64,000 bases of DNA from Lagierella massiliensis (GTDB lineage Bacteria; Bacillota; Clostridia; Tissierellales; Peptoniphilaceae): assembly GCA_030532135.1 (NCBI GenBank), contig JAUNLT010000006.1, positions 1 through 64,000 of the forward strand, read 5' to 3'. Numbering within the stretch: position 1 is the first letter of the stretch; every line of letters begins with the position of its first letter. The translations under genes and the position numbers were made by a program. The notes beneath the pieces were generated by a model, which searched no databases, was not told where the DNA came from, and saw only the letters and a program-made list of their open reading frames with translations. Shown in pieces: positions 37,632 to 47,539 of this stretch.

Positions 37632-38753
37632 ATCTTCAACTATTCTCTTTATTCCTCTAGTTTTATCTAGTAAGCCACTTAATGAAATATCTAAGTTTAC
37701 ATGGTGAATAAATGTTCCTAAAAGTTCTGACATGTTTACTTGTTTATACCATTTTCTTTCTTTAATAATATCAGGTACATATGTTAAATTTGTTGAATAA
37801 ACAGCATTTAAAAGTCCTTCTTCATAGAACTTGTCAAATTTATCGGGACCTTCGGTAAATAGCGAGAAGGACACTGCGCAGTAAACTCTTCTAGCACCTT
37901 GTTTTTTAAGTTGAACACAAATATCTAATACAGATTCTCCAGACGCAATCATATCGTCGACTATTAATATGTCTTTGCCTTTAACGTCTTTTCCAATATA
38001 TCTATGTTCCACAATAGGATTTTTCCCATCTACTATTTTGCTATAGTCTCTTCTCTTGTAAAAGATTCCTATATCCTGTTTTAAAACATTTGAATAGTGA
38101 ACTGCTCTTGCCATAGCTCCTGTGTCTGGACTTATGATAATCATGTTATTTTCTTCTAATTCTTCTTGACTAATATTTTCGTTTTCAAGAAAATCTTTTA
38201 CAATTTCAGCAGTTGGATATACATTTTCAAATGAAAGTAGTGGAATAGCATTTTGAACGTTAGGATCGTGAACGTCGAATGTAAAAATTCCATTTACTCC
38301 CATATCTTCAAGTTCGTGTAAAGCCATAGCATTATCTAGAGACTCTCTAGCTTTTCGTCTGTGCTGACGACTTGAGTACATAAGAGGCATTATTACATTA
38401 ATTCTCTTAGCTTTACCATTTATAGCAGAGATAACTCTTTTAATATCAGCAAAATGCTCATCAGGTCCAATTCTAGTTTCTAGACCGTACATTTTATAGG
38501 TCAATCCATAGTTTCCAATATCTGCAAGGATATATATATCTTTACCCCTAACAGTTTCATTTATAGTGATTTTACCTTCACCATTTGAAAATCTTACTTC
38601 TGAGATATCAATCATAAATGTAAAGTTGGGATCTTCAATACCAAATTGTTTTTTTAGTGACTCATCAACCTCATTCCCTAAATTGTGACAACTTTTTAAT
38701 ACAATTAACCCCAACTCTCCATAAGGGGTTTCAGAAAAAAATTCTTCAGACAT
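37629..38753 (-). CDS. prs: Ribose-phosphate pyrophosphokinase (long clostridial form)
   Basis: PRPP synthase transfers pyrophosphate from ATP to ribose-5-phosphate. At 374 residues it is longer than the classical form of about 315. The catalytic loop region SSRQHRRKARES and the dinucleotide DVHDP are present. The PRPP-binding loop reads DILIVDDMIASGESVLD, where classical enzymes have DDMIDTAGT. It therefore belongs to a divergent branch, and its regulation by ADP may differ. GGGAG precedes the ATG; a promoter lies at 38785-38813. Confidence 0.88.
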   Translation of the reverse strand: MSEEFFSETPYGELGLIVLKSCHNLGNEVDESLKKQFGIEDPNFTFMIDISEVRFSNGEGKITINETVRGKDIYILADIGNYGLTYKMYGLETRIGPDEHFADIKRVISAINGKAKRINVIMPLMYSSRQHRRKARESLDNAMALHELEDMGVNGIFTFDVHDPNVQNAIPLLSFENVYPTAEIVKDFLENENISQEELEENNMIIISPDTGAMARAVHYSNVLKQDIGIFYKRRDYSKIVDGKNPIVEHRYIGKDVKGKDILIVDDMIASGESVLDICVQLKKQGARRVYCAVSFSLFTEGPDKFDKFYEEGLLNAVYSTNLTYVPDIIKERKWYKQVNMSELLGTFIHHVNLDISLSGLLDKTRGIKRIVED

Positions 38754-38784
38754 TTATAGCTCCCTTCAATTTTACTTTAATTTA

Positions 38785-38813
38785 AGAATATCATAGTTAG
38801 TATTAATTAACAA
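38785..38813 (-). promoter_or_regulatory. Probable prs promoter (minus strand)
   Basis: Reading the minus strand, TTGTTA (38813-38808) and TATTCT (38790-38785) are 17 bases apart, upstream of prs. Confidence 0.5.
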
Positions 38814-38867
38814 ACATTAGGAAGATAAATTTCTAAGTATATACTATAATTAAGTTTAGGTGATTGT

Positions 38868-39320
38868 ATGGAGAAAAGTTTTTATATGAATGAAGCATTA
38901 AAAGAGGCAAAAAAAGCGTATGAATTAAAAGAAGTTCCTGTAGGTTGTATTATAGTTAAAGATTCAAAGATTATAGCTAGGGGACACAATCTTGTAGAAA
39001 ATTTACAAAATCCTTTAAAACACGCTGAACTTGTTGCCATTGAAAAAGCTTGTAAATATCTAAAGAGTTGGAGACTTATAGATTGTGACCTATATGTTAC
39101 ATTAGAACCTTGCTGTATGTGTGCTTCATCTATGGTTTACTCTAGAATCAGAAAAGTTTATTTTGGAGCATATGATATTAAAAGGGGTTTTGTAGGTTCT
39201 GTAGACAACCTGCTTTTAAGAAAAGAACTAAATCATAGGGTTGAATTTGAAGGTGGAATTTTACAAGATGAATGTTTAAATTTATTTCAGAACTTTTTTA
39301 AAGATTTAAGAAAATCTTAA
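38868..39320 (+). CDS. tadA: TadA, tRNA-specific adenosine deaminase
   Basis: A 150-residue zinc enzyme that converts A34 to inosine in tRNA-Arg(ACG). The HAELVAIEKA motif gives the zinc His and catalytic Glu; LEPCCMCASSMVYSRI gives the two zinc cysteines. KEVPVGCIIVKD and VYFGAYDIKRGFVGS are also typical. A TATAAT box (38845-38850) and AGGTGA lie upstream. Confidence 0.93.
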   Translation: MEKSFYMNEALKEAKKAYELKEVPVGCIIVKDSKIIARGHNLVENLQNPLKHAELVAIEKACKYLKSWRLIDCDLYVTLEPCCMCASSMVYSRIRKVYFGAYDIKRGFVGSVDNLLLRKELNHRVEFEGGILQDECLNLFQNFFKDLRKS

Positions 39321-39358
39321 TGTAGATATGATATATTAATCTAATAGGTGGAGATTTC

Positions 39359-40273
39359 ATGGAAAGATATAATTCTGTATCTAGTTATTTAAAAGAAAAA
39401 TTTGGTCAAAAAATCCTAAAGGTTTCTATTGACGCGGGTTTCACATGTCCAAATAGAGAAAATGGTAGAAGAGGTTGTATTTTTTGTGGAGAAGATGGGG
39501 CTGGAGAATTTGCAGCTTCGAGAAGTTTATCTATTACAGAACAAATTGAATCTCAAATAGAATTTTTAAAACACAAAAGTAAGACTGATAAGTACATTGC
39601 ATATTTCCAGTCGTTTACGAATACGTATGGAAATGTTGTAGATTTAAGGAAAAAGTATTACGAAGCTTTAGATCATCCTAATATAGTAGGAATTTCCATT
39701 GCAACAAGGCCAGATTGTATTGATAAAAAGATTGCAGATTTGTTGTATGAAATTTCAAAAATCAAGGAAACTTGGGTAGAATTGGGTTTTCAAACCTCAA
39801 ATGAAGGTACGGCTAAGTTGATTAATAGAGGATATAGAAATACTGAGCTTATAAAGTCTATAAATTTACTACATAATAGAGGTATTAAAACTATTGTACA
39901 TTTAATATTTGGATTACCTTATGAAACAAATATAGACTGGCTAAATTCTATAAAATTTATAAATGAACTTCCCATTTGGGGAATTAAGTTTCATAGTCTT
40001 TATATTTACAGGGACAGTTTACTCTACGATTATTATTTAAAACATAAATTTAATATTTTAGAGCGTCAAGAGTATGTAGATGGAGTATGCAGTGCAATAG
40101 AGATTTTGAGAGAAGATATTGTAATTCATAGGATTACTGGAGACCCGGATAAAAAGAAGTTGTACTTGCCTAAATGGCCAATGGATAAGATTAGAGTAAT
40201 TGGCAATATAAATAAAGAATTAAAAGAAAAAAAGATTATACAGGGTAAAAAGCCCTACTTACAGGAGGTATAG
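39359..40273 (+). CDS. TIGR01212-family radical SAM protein (YhcC-like)
   Basis: A 304-residue radical SAM enzyme; the family reaction is not established. The N-terminus RYNSVSSYLKEKFGQKI and the cysteine cluster in CPNRENGRRGCIFC match TIGR01212, as do SFTNTYG, GISIATRPDCI, WVELGFQTSNEGT and HLIFGLPYET. It ends 1 bp before the giant activase gene, so the two are co-transcribed. Confidence 0.88.
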   Translation: MERYNSVSSYLKEKFGQKILKVSIDAGFTCPNRENGRRGCIFCGEDGAGEFAASRSLSITEQIESQIEFLKHKSKTDKYIAYFQSFTNTYGNVVDLRKKYYEALDHPNIVGISIATRPDCIDKKIADLLYEISKIKETWVELGFQTSNEGTAKLINRGYRNTELIKSINLLHNRGIKTIVHLIFGLPYETNIDWLNSIKFINELPIWGIKFHSLYIYRDSLLYDYYLKHKFNILERQEYVDGVCSAIEILREDIVIHRITGDPDKKKLYLPKWPMDKIRVIGNINKELKEKKIIQGKKPYLQEV

Positions 40274-40274
40274 T

Positions 40275-43200
40275 GTGATTTATCATATAGGTTTAGATGT
40301 CGGATCTACTACTGTTAAATTAGTAGTATTAGACGATAACAACAATCTATTATATAGTGAATACAAAAGGCACAAATCTAATGTAGAGGAAACTGTTAAA
40401 TCTGTTATTTTAGATGCTTATACCAAATTCAAAGAAGCCGATGTAACTATTATGGTTACAGGTTCCGGAGGTATGTTTGTTGAAAAGTATTGGGGAATTG
40501 AATTTATTCAAGAAGTAGTATCTGGGACAACGGCAATTAGAACTTTCATAGAAGAAACTGATGTGGCCATAGAACTAGGTGGTGAAGATAGTAAAATAAC
40601 CTATGTTACGGGAAATATAGAACAGAGAATGAATTCTATTTGTGCAGGGGGAACAGGTGCGTTTATAGACCAAATGGCAGCGCTAATTGAAACGGATGCT
40701 TTAGGCTTAAATGAATATGCTAAGAATTATAAAAATATATTTTCTATAGCATCCCGTTGTGGAGTTTTTGCTAAAACAGATATTCAAGCTTTGATAAATC
40801 AAGGGGCAACTAAAGAGGATATTGCAGTGTCTGTTTTACAGTCAGTGGTTAATCAAACCATTTCCAATTTAGCTTGTGGTAGACCCATAAAAGGGAACAT
40901 AGCTCTTTTAGGTGGACCGCTTCACTTTTTAGATCAATTAGCTGAAAGATTTAAGGAAACATTGGGAGAGGAAAATAATAATTTTATAATTCCTGAAAAC
41001 TCCGAAGTCTTTGTGGCTATTGGGGCAGCTGTTTCATCTAAAGAATTAGATAGCATAAAGTTTAAAGACCTTATAGATAATATAAACAAACCTATTGAAG
41101 TTGAAAGAGATGAGAAGACAACTTTAGAGCCTTTGTTTAATAGTGAGGAAGAATATGAAGACTTTCTTAAAGAACATGATGGAGATAAAAGTAATAGGCG
41201 TCCATTAAATAGCTATGAAGGACCTTGCTATTTAGGTATTGATGCTGGATCAACAACTTCAAAGGTGGTTTTGATTGATAAAGACTATAATATTTTGTAT
41301 AGCGACTACAAAAACAATTACGGTAAACCTCTAGAAATAATAATTGAAGTATTAAAAGACATATATGATAATTTAAATCCAAAATCAAAGATAGCTTGTG
41401 CTGGAATTACAGGTTATGGAGAAGATTTTATTAAAGCTGCATTAAATGTTGATGTAGGTGAGGTTGAAACGCTAGCTCATTACAAAGCAGCATCTTACTT
41501 TAAAGAAGATGTAGACTTTATTTTAGATATTGGTGGCCAAGATATGAAGGCTATGCATATTTGTGATGGAATAATAGATTCTATTCAGCTAAATGAAGCC
41601 TGTTCTTCTGGGTGTGGGTCTTTCATAGAAACTTTTGCAAAATCATTAGGCTACACTGTTGAAGAATTTCAAAAAGAAGCTATTAAATCAAAAAATCCTG
41701 TGGACTTAGGTTCAAGGTGCACAGTATTTATGAATTCTAAGGTAAAACAAGCTCAAAAAGAAGGGGCCACTGTTCCAGATATTGCTGCAGGACTTTGCTA
41801 TTCAGTAATTAAAAACGCAATACAAAAAGTTATAAAAGTTCGAGATCCTAAAAAACTAGGCAGGAGTATTGTTGTTCAGGGTGGAACTTTTTATGGAGAT
41901 GCAATTTTAAGGGCATTTGAGAAGACCACTGGAAGAACTGCACTTAGACCAGAGATAGCAGGACTAATGGGAGCTATGGGTATGGCACTTATAGCTAAAG
42001 ATAAAAGCACTGGTGTTTCAACTATTCTAAATAAGGAAGAACTTTCTAAGTTCACTTATAAACAAAAAAATGCCCAATGTAACAAATGTAGTAACAAATG
42101 TAGACTTTCAGTTAACATATTTAATAATGGCAAAAAGTATATTACTGGAAATAGATGTGAACGTGGTGCAGGGATTAATATAGACAACGAATCAAAACTT
42201 CCTAATATGTACGAATATAAGTACAATAGACTTTTTAATTACTATAAATCCCTAAGTGAAGAAAAGAGTACAAGAGGAAAAGTGGGAATTCCAAGAGTGT
42301 TAAACATGTATGAAGATTATCCACTATGGCATACTTTTTTCACAGCTCTTGGATATGAAGTTGTATTATCTGATAAGTCGGATAGAAAGGTTTATGAAAA
42401 AGGAATTTCTTCCATAACCAGTGAAACTGCTTGTTTTCCTGCTAAAATGGTTCATGGACATATTGAAAATTTAATAGAAAAAAAAGTTAAATTTATCTTT
42501 TATCCATCAATTTTTTATGAGAAACAGGAATTTGACAATGTGGATAATAATATAAATTGTCCAGTAGTTACAGGATATACCGAGGTTATTAAAAATAACT
42601 TAGAAAATTTAGAAACTTACAATGTAAAACTATTGAATCCTTTTATTTCATTACAAGACAAAAAGAAGTTAGGACAAAGATTGAGTGAAGAACTTAAGTC
42701 TGAAGGTTTAAAACCCAAAGAAGTTAAGAATGCACTAGATAGAGCGTGGGAGGAATTTCATGCTTTTAAAGAAGATGTAAGAATGAAAGGACAGGAGTCT
42801 TTAACTTATATTAAAGAAAAGGGATTAAATGCGATTGTACTTGCAGGAAGACCTTACCATATAGATCCAGGTATTAACCATGGTATACCAGAACTTATCA
42901 CATCTCTTGGTTGGGCTGTACTTTCAGAAGATTCAATTCTTACTTATGAAGATGATATTGAGGGAAAAATTAGGGTTTTAGATCAGTGGGTATACCATTC
43001 GAGATTGTATAGGGCTGCAAAAGTTGTATCAGAGAACAAAAACTTACAATTGGTTCAACTTAATTCGTTTGGGTGTGGAATTGACGCTGTTACAACAGAT
43101 CAAGTTGCGGAGATACTTCAAAGTAAAGGTAAGATTTATACTTTAATTAAAATAGATGAGGTTTCTAACCTTGGAGCTATAAAAATTAGACTTAGGTCTT

Positions 43201-44507
43201 TAACACAAGCACTAAAGGATAGGAAGCCATCAAATAAGAATGAAGAATTTATAATCGACCCTGTTGAATTTACAAAGGAAATGAAGAAAACTCATACTAT
43301 TTTAGCGCCACAAATGGCACCTGATCACTTTGAAATTCTTCAATCGGCTTTGGAAGCGGAAGGATATAAATTTGAATTTTTAAAAACTGTAGATTCAAAG
43401 GTAATAGACGAAGGATTAAAATATGTAAATAACGATTCATGCTACCCTTCAATTACAGTTGTTGGGCAAATGATGGAGGCTGTAAATTCGGGGAGATACG
43501 ATACTGAAAACATATCTCTTTTAATGACTCAAACAGGAGGAGCTTGTAGAGCATCAAATTATGTTGGTTATATAAGAAAAGCCCTTGTAGAAGCAGGACA
43601 TCCAAATATTCCTGTAATTGCACTTTCAGCACAGGGCATTGAAACAAATGAAGGATTTGATATATCCTTAACTCTTGCACATAAATTGGTGTTAGGAATG
43701 TTATATGGAGATCTAATTATGAGATTGGCTAATGCTACAAGACCTTATGAATTAACAAAGGGAGAAACAGATAGATTAAAATCTCATTGGATAAAAAAAT
43801 GTAAGGAAGATATAAATAATAAAGCTACCACTAATTTCAAAAAAAATGTAAAAATTATAACGCAAGATTTCTCAAATATTAGAATAGATGAAAATAAGAA
43901 AATACCTAAAGTGGGAATTGTAGGAGAAATCTTAGTTAAATACCTACCTGAGGCTAACAATAATTTACAATCTGTGCTGGAAAAAGAAGGAAATGAAGTT
44001 GTATTGCCAGATTTGACAGATTTTATATTATACTGTTTGAGAAATAGCATTCACAAGGCAAATTTATTGTCTAAGAGTAAGTTTTCAGGATTTGTTTCAC
44101 AGATGGGGGTTAGATATATAGAATACTATAGAAAATATATTAGAGAAGCTCTTACAGGTACAAGATATGACAAGCCATTAATGATAACTGAATTGGAAAA
44201 AAATGCTGAAGAGATAGTATCCCTTGGAAATCAATATGGAGAAGGGTGGTTATTGACTGCTGAAATGGTGGAACTTATAGAAGTGGGGGCGAATAATATA
44301 GTTTGTATTCAGCCTTTTGGTTGTTTACCAAATCATATTACAGGCAAGGGAGTAATAAAAAAGGTAAGAGAACTTTATCCTGATGCAAATATCGTACCTA
44401 TAGACTATGATCCAGGAGCTAGTGAAGTTAATCAGATAAACAGAATTAAGCTTATGCTTTCTCAGGCAAAGGAAATTCTAAAGAAGAACAATCCAATTAA
44501 AATTTAA
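40275..44507 (+). CDS. Giant 2-hydroxyacyl-CoA dehydratase activase-like protein (1410 aa)
   Basis: Two BcrAD/BadFG ATPase domains lie in tandem: GLDVGSTTVKLVVLD at residue 5, and GIDAGSTTSKVVLID near 320. Each has its phosphate/Fe-S segment: NSICAGGTGAFIDQMA and NEACSSGCGSFIETFA. A cysteine-rich stretch follows (QCNKCSNKCRLSV ... GNRCERG, about 610-640), then a DUF2229-like domain and an HgdB-related C-terminal region with QTGGACRASNY and QPFGCLPNH. Activases use ATP to drive electrons into 2-hydroxyacyl-CoA dehydratases. This fused form is widespread in Clostridia, and its substrate is unknown. GTG start; first gene upstream is the radical SAM protein. Confidence 0.88.
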   Translation: MIYHIGLDVGSTTVKLVVLDDNNNLLYSEYKRHKSNVEETVKSVILDAYTKFKEADVTIMVTGSGGMFVEKYWGIEFIQEVVSGTTAIRTFIEETDVAIELGGEDSKITYVTGNIEQRMNSICAGGTGAFIDQMAALIETDALGLNEYAKNYKNIFSIASRCGVFAKTDIQALINQGATKEDIAVSVLQSVVNQTISNLACGRPIKGNIALLGGPLHFLDQLAERFKETLGEENNNFIIPENSEVFVAIGAAVSSKELDSIKFKDLIDNINKPIEVERDEKTTLEPLFNSEEEYEDFLKEHDGDKSNRRPLNSYEGPCYLGIDAGSTTSKVVLIDKDYNILYSDYKNNYGKPLEIIIEVLKDIYDNLNPKSKIACAGITGYGEDFIKAALNVDVGEVETLAHYKAASYFKEDVDFILDIGGQDMKAMHICDGIIDSIQLNEACSSGCGSFIETFAKSLGYTVEEFQKEAIKSKNPVDLGSRCTVFMNSKVKQAQKEGATVPDIAAGLCYSVIKNAIQKVIKVRDPKKLGRSIVVQGGTFYGDAILRAFEKTTGRTALRPEIAGLMGAMGMALIAKDKSTGVSTILNKEELSKFTYKQKNAQCNKCSNKCRLSVNIFNNGKKYITGNRCERGAGINIDNESKLPNMYEYKYNRLFNYYKSLSEEKSTRGKVGIPRVLNMYEDYPLWHTFFTALGYEVVLSDKSDRKVYEKGISSITSETACFPAKMVHGHIENLIEKKVKFIFYPSIFYEKQEFDNVDNNINCPVVTGYTEVIKNNLENLETYNVKLLNPFISLQDKKKLGQRLSEELKSEGLKPKEVKNALDRAWEEFHAFKEDVRMKGQESLTYIKEKGLNAIVLAGRPYHIDPGINHGIPELITSLGWAVLSEDSILTYEDDIEGKIRVLDQWVYHSRLYRAAKVVSENKNLQLVQLNSFGCGIDAVTTDQVAEILQSKGKIYTLIKIDEVSNLGAIKIRLRSLTQALKDRKPSNKNEEFIIDPVEFTKEMKKTHTILAPQMAPDHFEILQSALEAEGYKFEFLKTVDSKVIDEGLKYVNNDSCYPSITVVGQMMEAVNSGRYDTENISLLMTQTGGACRASNYVGYIRKALVEAGHPNIPVIALSAQGIETNEGFDISLTLAHKLVLGMLYGDLIMRLANATRPYELTKGETDRLKSHWIKKCKEDINNKATTNFKKNVKIITQDFSNIRIDENKKIPKVGIVGEILVKYLPEANNNLQSVLEKEGNEVVLPDLTDFILYCLRNSIHKANLLSKSKFSGFVSQMGVRYIEYYRKYIREALTGTRYDKPLMITELEKNAEEIVSLGNQYGEGWLLTAEMVELIEVGANNIVCIQPFGCLPNHITGKGVIKKVRELYPDANIVPIDYDPGASEVNQINRIKLMLSQAKEILKKNNPIKI

Positions 44508-44536
44508 TAGAAATTGTTATAGTATTGTAACTTTTC

Positions 44537-44576
44537 AACTTAGAAAACCAAGCCATTTAGTCTTGGTTTTCTAAGT
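44537..44576. repeat. Perfect hairpin without T-run between the activase and LCP genes
   Basis: AACTTAGAAAACCAAG and its complement enclose a nine-base loop, downstream of the activase stop codon. It may end the transcript, but no T-run follows in either direction. Confidence 0.55.
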
Positions 44577-44583
44577 TAAACTA

Positions 44584-44611
44584 TTGTAAAAAAAGCTCTG
44601 AATGATATAAT
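44584..44611 (+). promoter_or_regulatory. Probable promoter of the second LCP gene
   Basis: TTGTAA (44584-44589) and TATAAT (44606-44611) with a 16-base spacer, directly after the hairpin. Confidence 0.5.
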
Positions 44612-44640
44612 TAATAAGAACATTTAGGCTTGGAGGAAAG

Positions 44641-45681
44641 ATGAAAGTTAGGTCAGTATTAATATTTATAATATCCGTTTTCTTATTTGGAGGAGGATAT
44701 TTTATAGTAAGTGAATTAAATGATTTAGAACAGAAATCAACTGTGGAAATACAGGGATCAGATATAGGTAAAGACAACGAAATTGAAGAAATCCAAGATG
44801 ATTTATTTTTCTTAATGGTTGGTGTGGACAAGAATATTGATGCAGTAGGAAAAGATCAAGATTTACACGTTAGAACTGATACTATGATGCTTGTAAACGT
44901 AAATTTTAAAACAGGAGAAATAAATACTGTTTCAATACCAAGAGATACAAAAGTCAATTATGAATATAGTGATATAAAGATAAATGCAGCTCATGCATAT
45001 GATGGGATAACAGGAGCATTAAAAGCAGTGAGAGAACTTACGGGTCTTGATGTAGACTATTATATGAGTGTTGATTATGATGCTGTATCTAGAATAGTAG
45101 ATACCATAGGTGGAGTGGTAGTGGAATCTAAAGTAGAAATGGATGTTCCTGATATTGATTTGTATATTCCAAAGGGGAAATCTAAATTAAATGGTGCTCA
45201 AGCCCTTTATTTTGTAAGAGCCAGAGAGCTTTTGGAAACAGGTACGGATTTAGAAAGGGTTCAAAATCAACAATACTTTTTAAAACAACTAATGAAAGCT
45301 GTTTTAAAACCATCAAATATAGTTAATATAGGAAATATACTCGATGTATATAAACAAAATGTAGAAACTAATATAGACTTAGGAAACCTAGGAGCAATGG
45401 CGTTAAAGGCTATTAATTTTAGTGAAGACAAGTTACATTCTTATACATTAGAGGGTACAACAGGAGATGAGTATCCTAATGGTGTTAGAGTTGCTTATTT
45501 TTATGCAGATGAAAAGAAAATGAATATTTTGTTCTCCGATATCTTCAGAGACTTTTTTATAGATGAAGATGACATAGACAAGTATAGGAATAATTCTTTA
45601 TCAAATGAAAATTATGGTGATTATTATGATGAAGACGATTATAATTACAATGATGAAGGAGAAAATGACTATAACTATTGA
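44641..45681 (+). CDS. Second LytR-CpsA-Psr family protein
   Basis: A 346-residue protein with one N-terminal membrane segment (about residues 5-24) and an extracellular LCP domain: LFFLMVGVDKN, VRTDTMMLVNVN, SIPRDTKVNYEY, DTIGGVVVES and FVRARELLETGTDLERVQNQ. The C-terminal 40 residues are an Asp/Tyr/Asn-rich tail (DYYDEDDYNYNDEGE), unusual for the family. It should attach an undecaprenyl-linked polymer to peptidoglycan. It stands alone, unlike the capsule LCP protein, so its polymer may be the basic wall glycopolymer. Confidence 0.92.
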   Translation: MKVRSVLIFIISVFLFGGGYFIVSELNDLEQKSTVEIQGSDIGKDNEIEEIQDDLFFLMVGVDKNIDAVGKDQDLHVRTDTMMLVNVNFKTGEINTVSIPRDTKVNYEYSDIKINAAHAYDGITGALKAVRELTGLDVDYYMSVDYDAVSRIVDTIGGVVVESKVEMDVPDIDLYIPKGKSKLNGAQALYFVRARELLETGTDLERVQNQQYFLKQLMKAVLKPSNIVNIGNILDVYKQNVETNIDLGNLGAMALKAINFSEDKLHSYTLEGTTGDEYPNGVRVAYFYADEKKMNILFSDIFRDFFIDEDDIDKYRNNSLSNENYGDYYDEDDYNYNDEGENDYNY

Positions 45682-45756
45682 TAATGCTTCTAAAATTTCT
45701 TAGAAGGTGTACTTACAAATTCTAATTAGGATATTTATAAGTAGAAAGAGGGCAAT

Positions 45757-46773
45757 ATGAGACTGGAAAGAAAAAAGGAACATGTGGAAAGTTATTTAAA
45801 AACTGGATACAGGGGAAACAATCTATTCAAAGATATATATATTGAAAATAATTCATTACCTGGAATTGATTTTGAAGAAATAGATACAAATGTTGAGTTT
45901 TTAGAAAAGAATGTAGATTTTCCATTAATGATAAATGCAATGACAGGTGGAGGAGAAGAATTAGGCGGAATTAACGAAGATCTTGCAAGAATAGCTAGGG
46001 ATTTCAATTTGCCTATGGCCTTAGGATCTCAGACTATTGGACTTGAGTATCCTGAATGCAAGGATTCTTTTAAAATTGCTAGAGATATTATTGGTGAAGA
46101 AGGTATTTTAATAGGAAATCTTTCTGCTAATAGTACACTAAGCCAATTACAAGAAGCTTGTGAAATGATAGATGCAGATGCTATGCAATTACATTTAAAT
46201 GTATGTCAAGAGCTTTTTATGGAAGAAGGAGATAGGAAATTTAAAGATATTTATTCTAACTTAGAATATCTTCTTAAAAACTTTGACAAACCGATTATAA
46301 TAAAGGAAGTAGGTTTTGGAATATCAAGCAAAAATGCGTCTAAATTAGCTGAAATTGGTGCAAAGTATATCGATATATCTGGTTCTGGAGGAACTAATTT
46401 TATTGAAATCGAGGATATGAGAAATTTTAATAAAGACTATTCTGATATGTATGATTGGGGTATTCCTACAGCAAAAGCACTAATAGATTGCAAAAAATCA
46501 AATCCTGATATTTTTTATATTAGCAGTGGCGGAGTTAATAATGCTGATAGTATAATTAAATCGTTAATTTTAGGAGCTAACTTTACAGCAGTAAGTGGAG
46601 AAGTGCTTAGATATTTAATGCATGGTGGATTTGATGTGGCTAGAAATTATGTAGAAAGTACGATTACAAAATCAAAGATTCTTATGAATCTTCTTGGGGT
46701 TAAAACTATTAAAGAATTAAAAAATGTGGAATATACTATTACAGGAAGACTAAAAGAATTACTAGAGAAATAA
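45757..46773 (+). CDS. fni: Type 2 isopentenyl-diphosphate isomerase
   Basis: A 338-residue FMN-dependent enzyme interconverting IPP and DMAPP. It shows RKKEHVESYL at the N-terminus, the glycine-rich MTGGGEELGGIN, GSQTIGLE, HLNVCQELFMEEGDR, the IIKEVGFGIS lysine and SGSGGTNFIEIE. Type 2 enzymes usually accompany the mevalonate pathway, none of whose other genes is in the window. GAGGG precedes the ATG. Confidence 0.95.
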   Translation: MRLERKKEHVESYLKTGYRGNNLFKDIYIENNSLPGIDFEEIDTNVEFLEKNVDFPLMINAMTGGGEELGGINEDLARIARDFNLPMALGSQTIGLEYPECKDSFKIARDIIGEEGILIGNLSANSTLSQLQEACEMIDADAMQLHLNVCQELFMEEGDRKFKDIYSNLEYLLKNFDKPIIIKEVGFGISSKNASKLAEIGAKYIDISGSGGTNFIEIEDMRNFNKDYSDMYDWGIPTAKALIDCKKSNPDIFYISSGGVNNADSIIKSLILGANFTAVSGEVLRYLMHGGFDVARNYVESTITKSKILMNLLGVKTIKELKNVEYTITGRLKELLEK

Positions 46774-46807
46774 AAAAGGTAGGAAAATATATATTTTCCT
46801 ACCTTTT
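46774..46807. terminator. Bidirectional terminator between fni and the TIM-barrel gene
   Basis: A perfect 34-base palindrome (AAAAGGTAGGAAAATAT and its complement) fills the gap between two convergent genes. Confidence 0.85.
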
Positions 46808-46808
46808 G

Positions 46809-47483
46809 CTATCTAATTTCCCTGTAGTTACGCATTACAGACGAGAAGATTTCTGCACTAGATGGAGGTGTATAGGTTATGGCATTTGCTCCTGCTGCTA
46901 TAGTTTCAGCAATTGATTGTTCTGTTTTTCCACCAGTTGCAATAATTGGAAATTCTTTTCCAAACATATCCCTTACTTTTTTTATTATCCCTATGGTGTT
47001 TTTACCACCTGAAACGTTAAAGATCTTTGCACCAGCTTTCGCCTTTCCATCAAGGTCGTCATTTTCAGAGACGACAGTTGCAACGACTGGTATGTCTAGG
47101 GCTTGAGACATTTCTTCGATAACTTCATTTTGCATAGGTGCATTTACAACTACACCATATGCTCCTAAAAGCTCTGCTTGCAAAGCAAGATAAATAGATC
47201 TGTTTCCAGAAGTCAATCCTCCTCCTACTCCAATAAATAAGGGTACGAATGATGAGGACATCAATGCCTGGGTAATAGTCAAGGTTGGAGTAAAGGGGTA
47301 TACTGCCATAACAGCATCTGGATTACTATTTTGAATTACAGCTACATCTGTAGAAAAAATAAGGGATTTAATTCTCTTATTTAAGATTATAATGCCACTA
47401 GCATCTCTAATAATTTGAGGCATACTTACAGAGCGTCTTCTAAGCTCTGACTCTACCTCAGGTACGTATACTCTTTTTTTCAT
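46809..47483 (-). CDS. Probable TIM-barrel protein of unknown function
   Basis: I do not recognise the precise family of this roughly 224-residue soluble protein. FIGVGGGLTSG, YGVVVNAPM, GAKIFNVSGGKNT and PIIATGGKTEQSIAETIAAGANAI follow the beta/alpha rhythm and C-terminal phosphate-binding loops of TIM barrels. ATG at 47483 has AAGGAGG at the best spacing; a TTG one codon earlier is possible. It is a single minus-strand gene whose start lies about 55 bp from the rpsF promoter. Confidence 0.7.
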   Translation of the reverse strand: MKKRVYVPEVESELRRRSVSMPQIIRDASGIIILNKRIKSLIFSTDVAVIQNSNPDAVMAVYPFTPTLTITQALMSSSFVPLFIGVGGGLTSGNRSIYLALQAELLGAYGVVVNAPMQNEVIEEMSQALDIPVVATVVSENDDLDGKAKAGAKIFNVSGGKNTIGIIKKVRDMFGKEFPIIATGGKTEQSIAETIAAGANAITYTPPSSAEIFSSVMRNYREIR

Positions 47484-47539
47484 CAATTCCTCCTTAATTC
47501 TATTTTGATTATAACATCTAATTAAATTTAAATAAATAT

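Noticed and set aside
45687..45706. CTTCTAA/TTAGAAG hairpin after the second LCP gene as a terminator
   Set aside because: Only seven pairs and no T-run follow; too weak to call.
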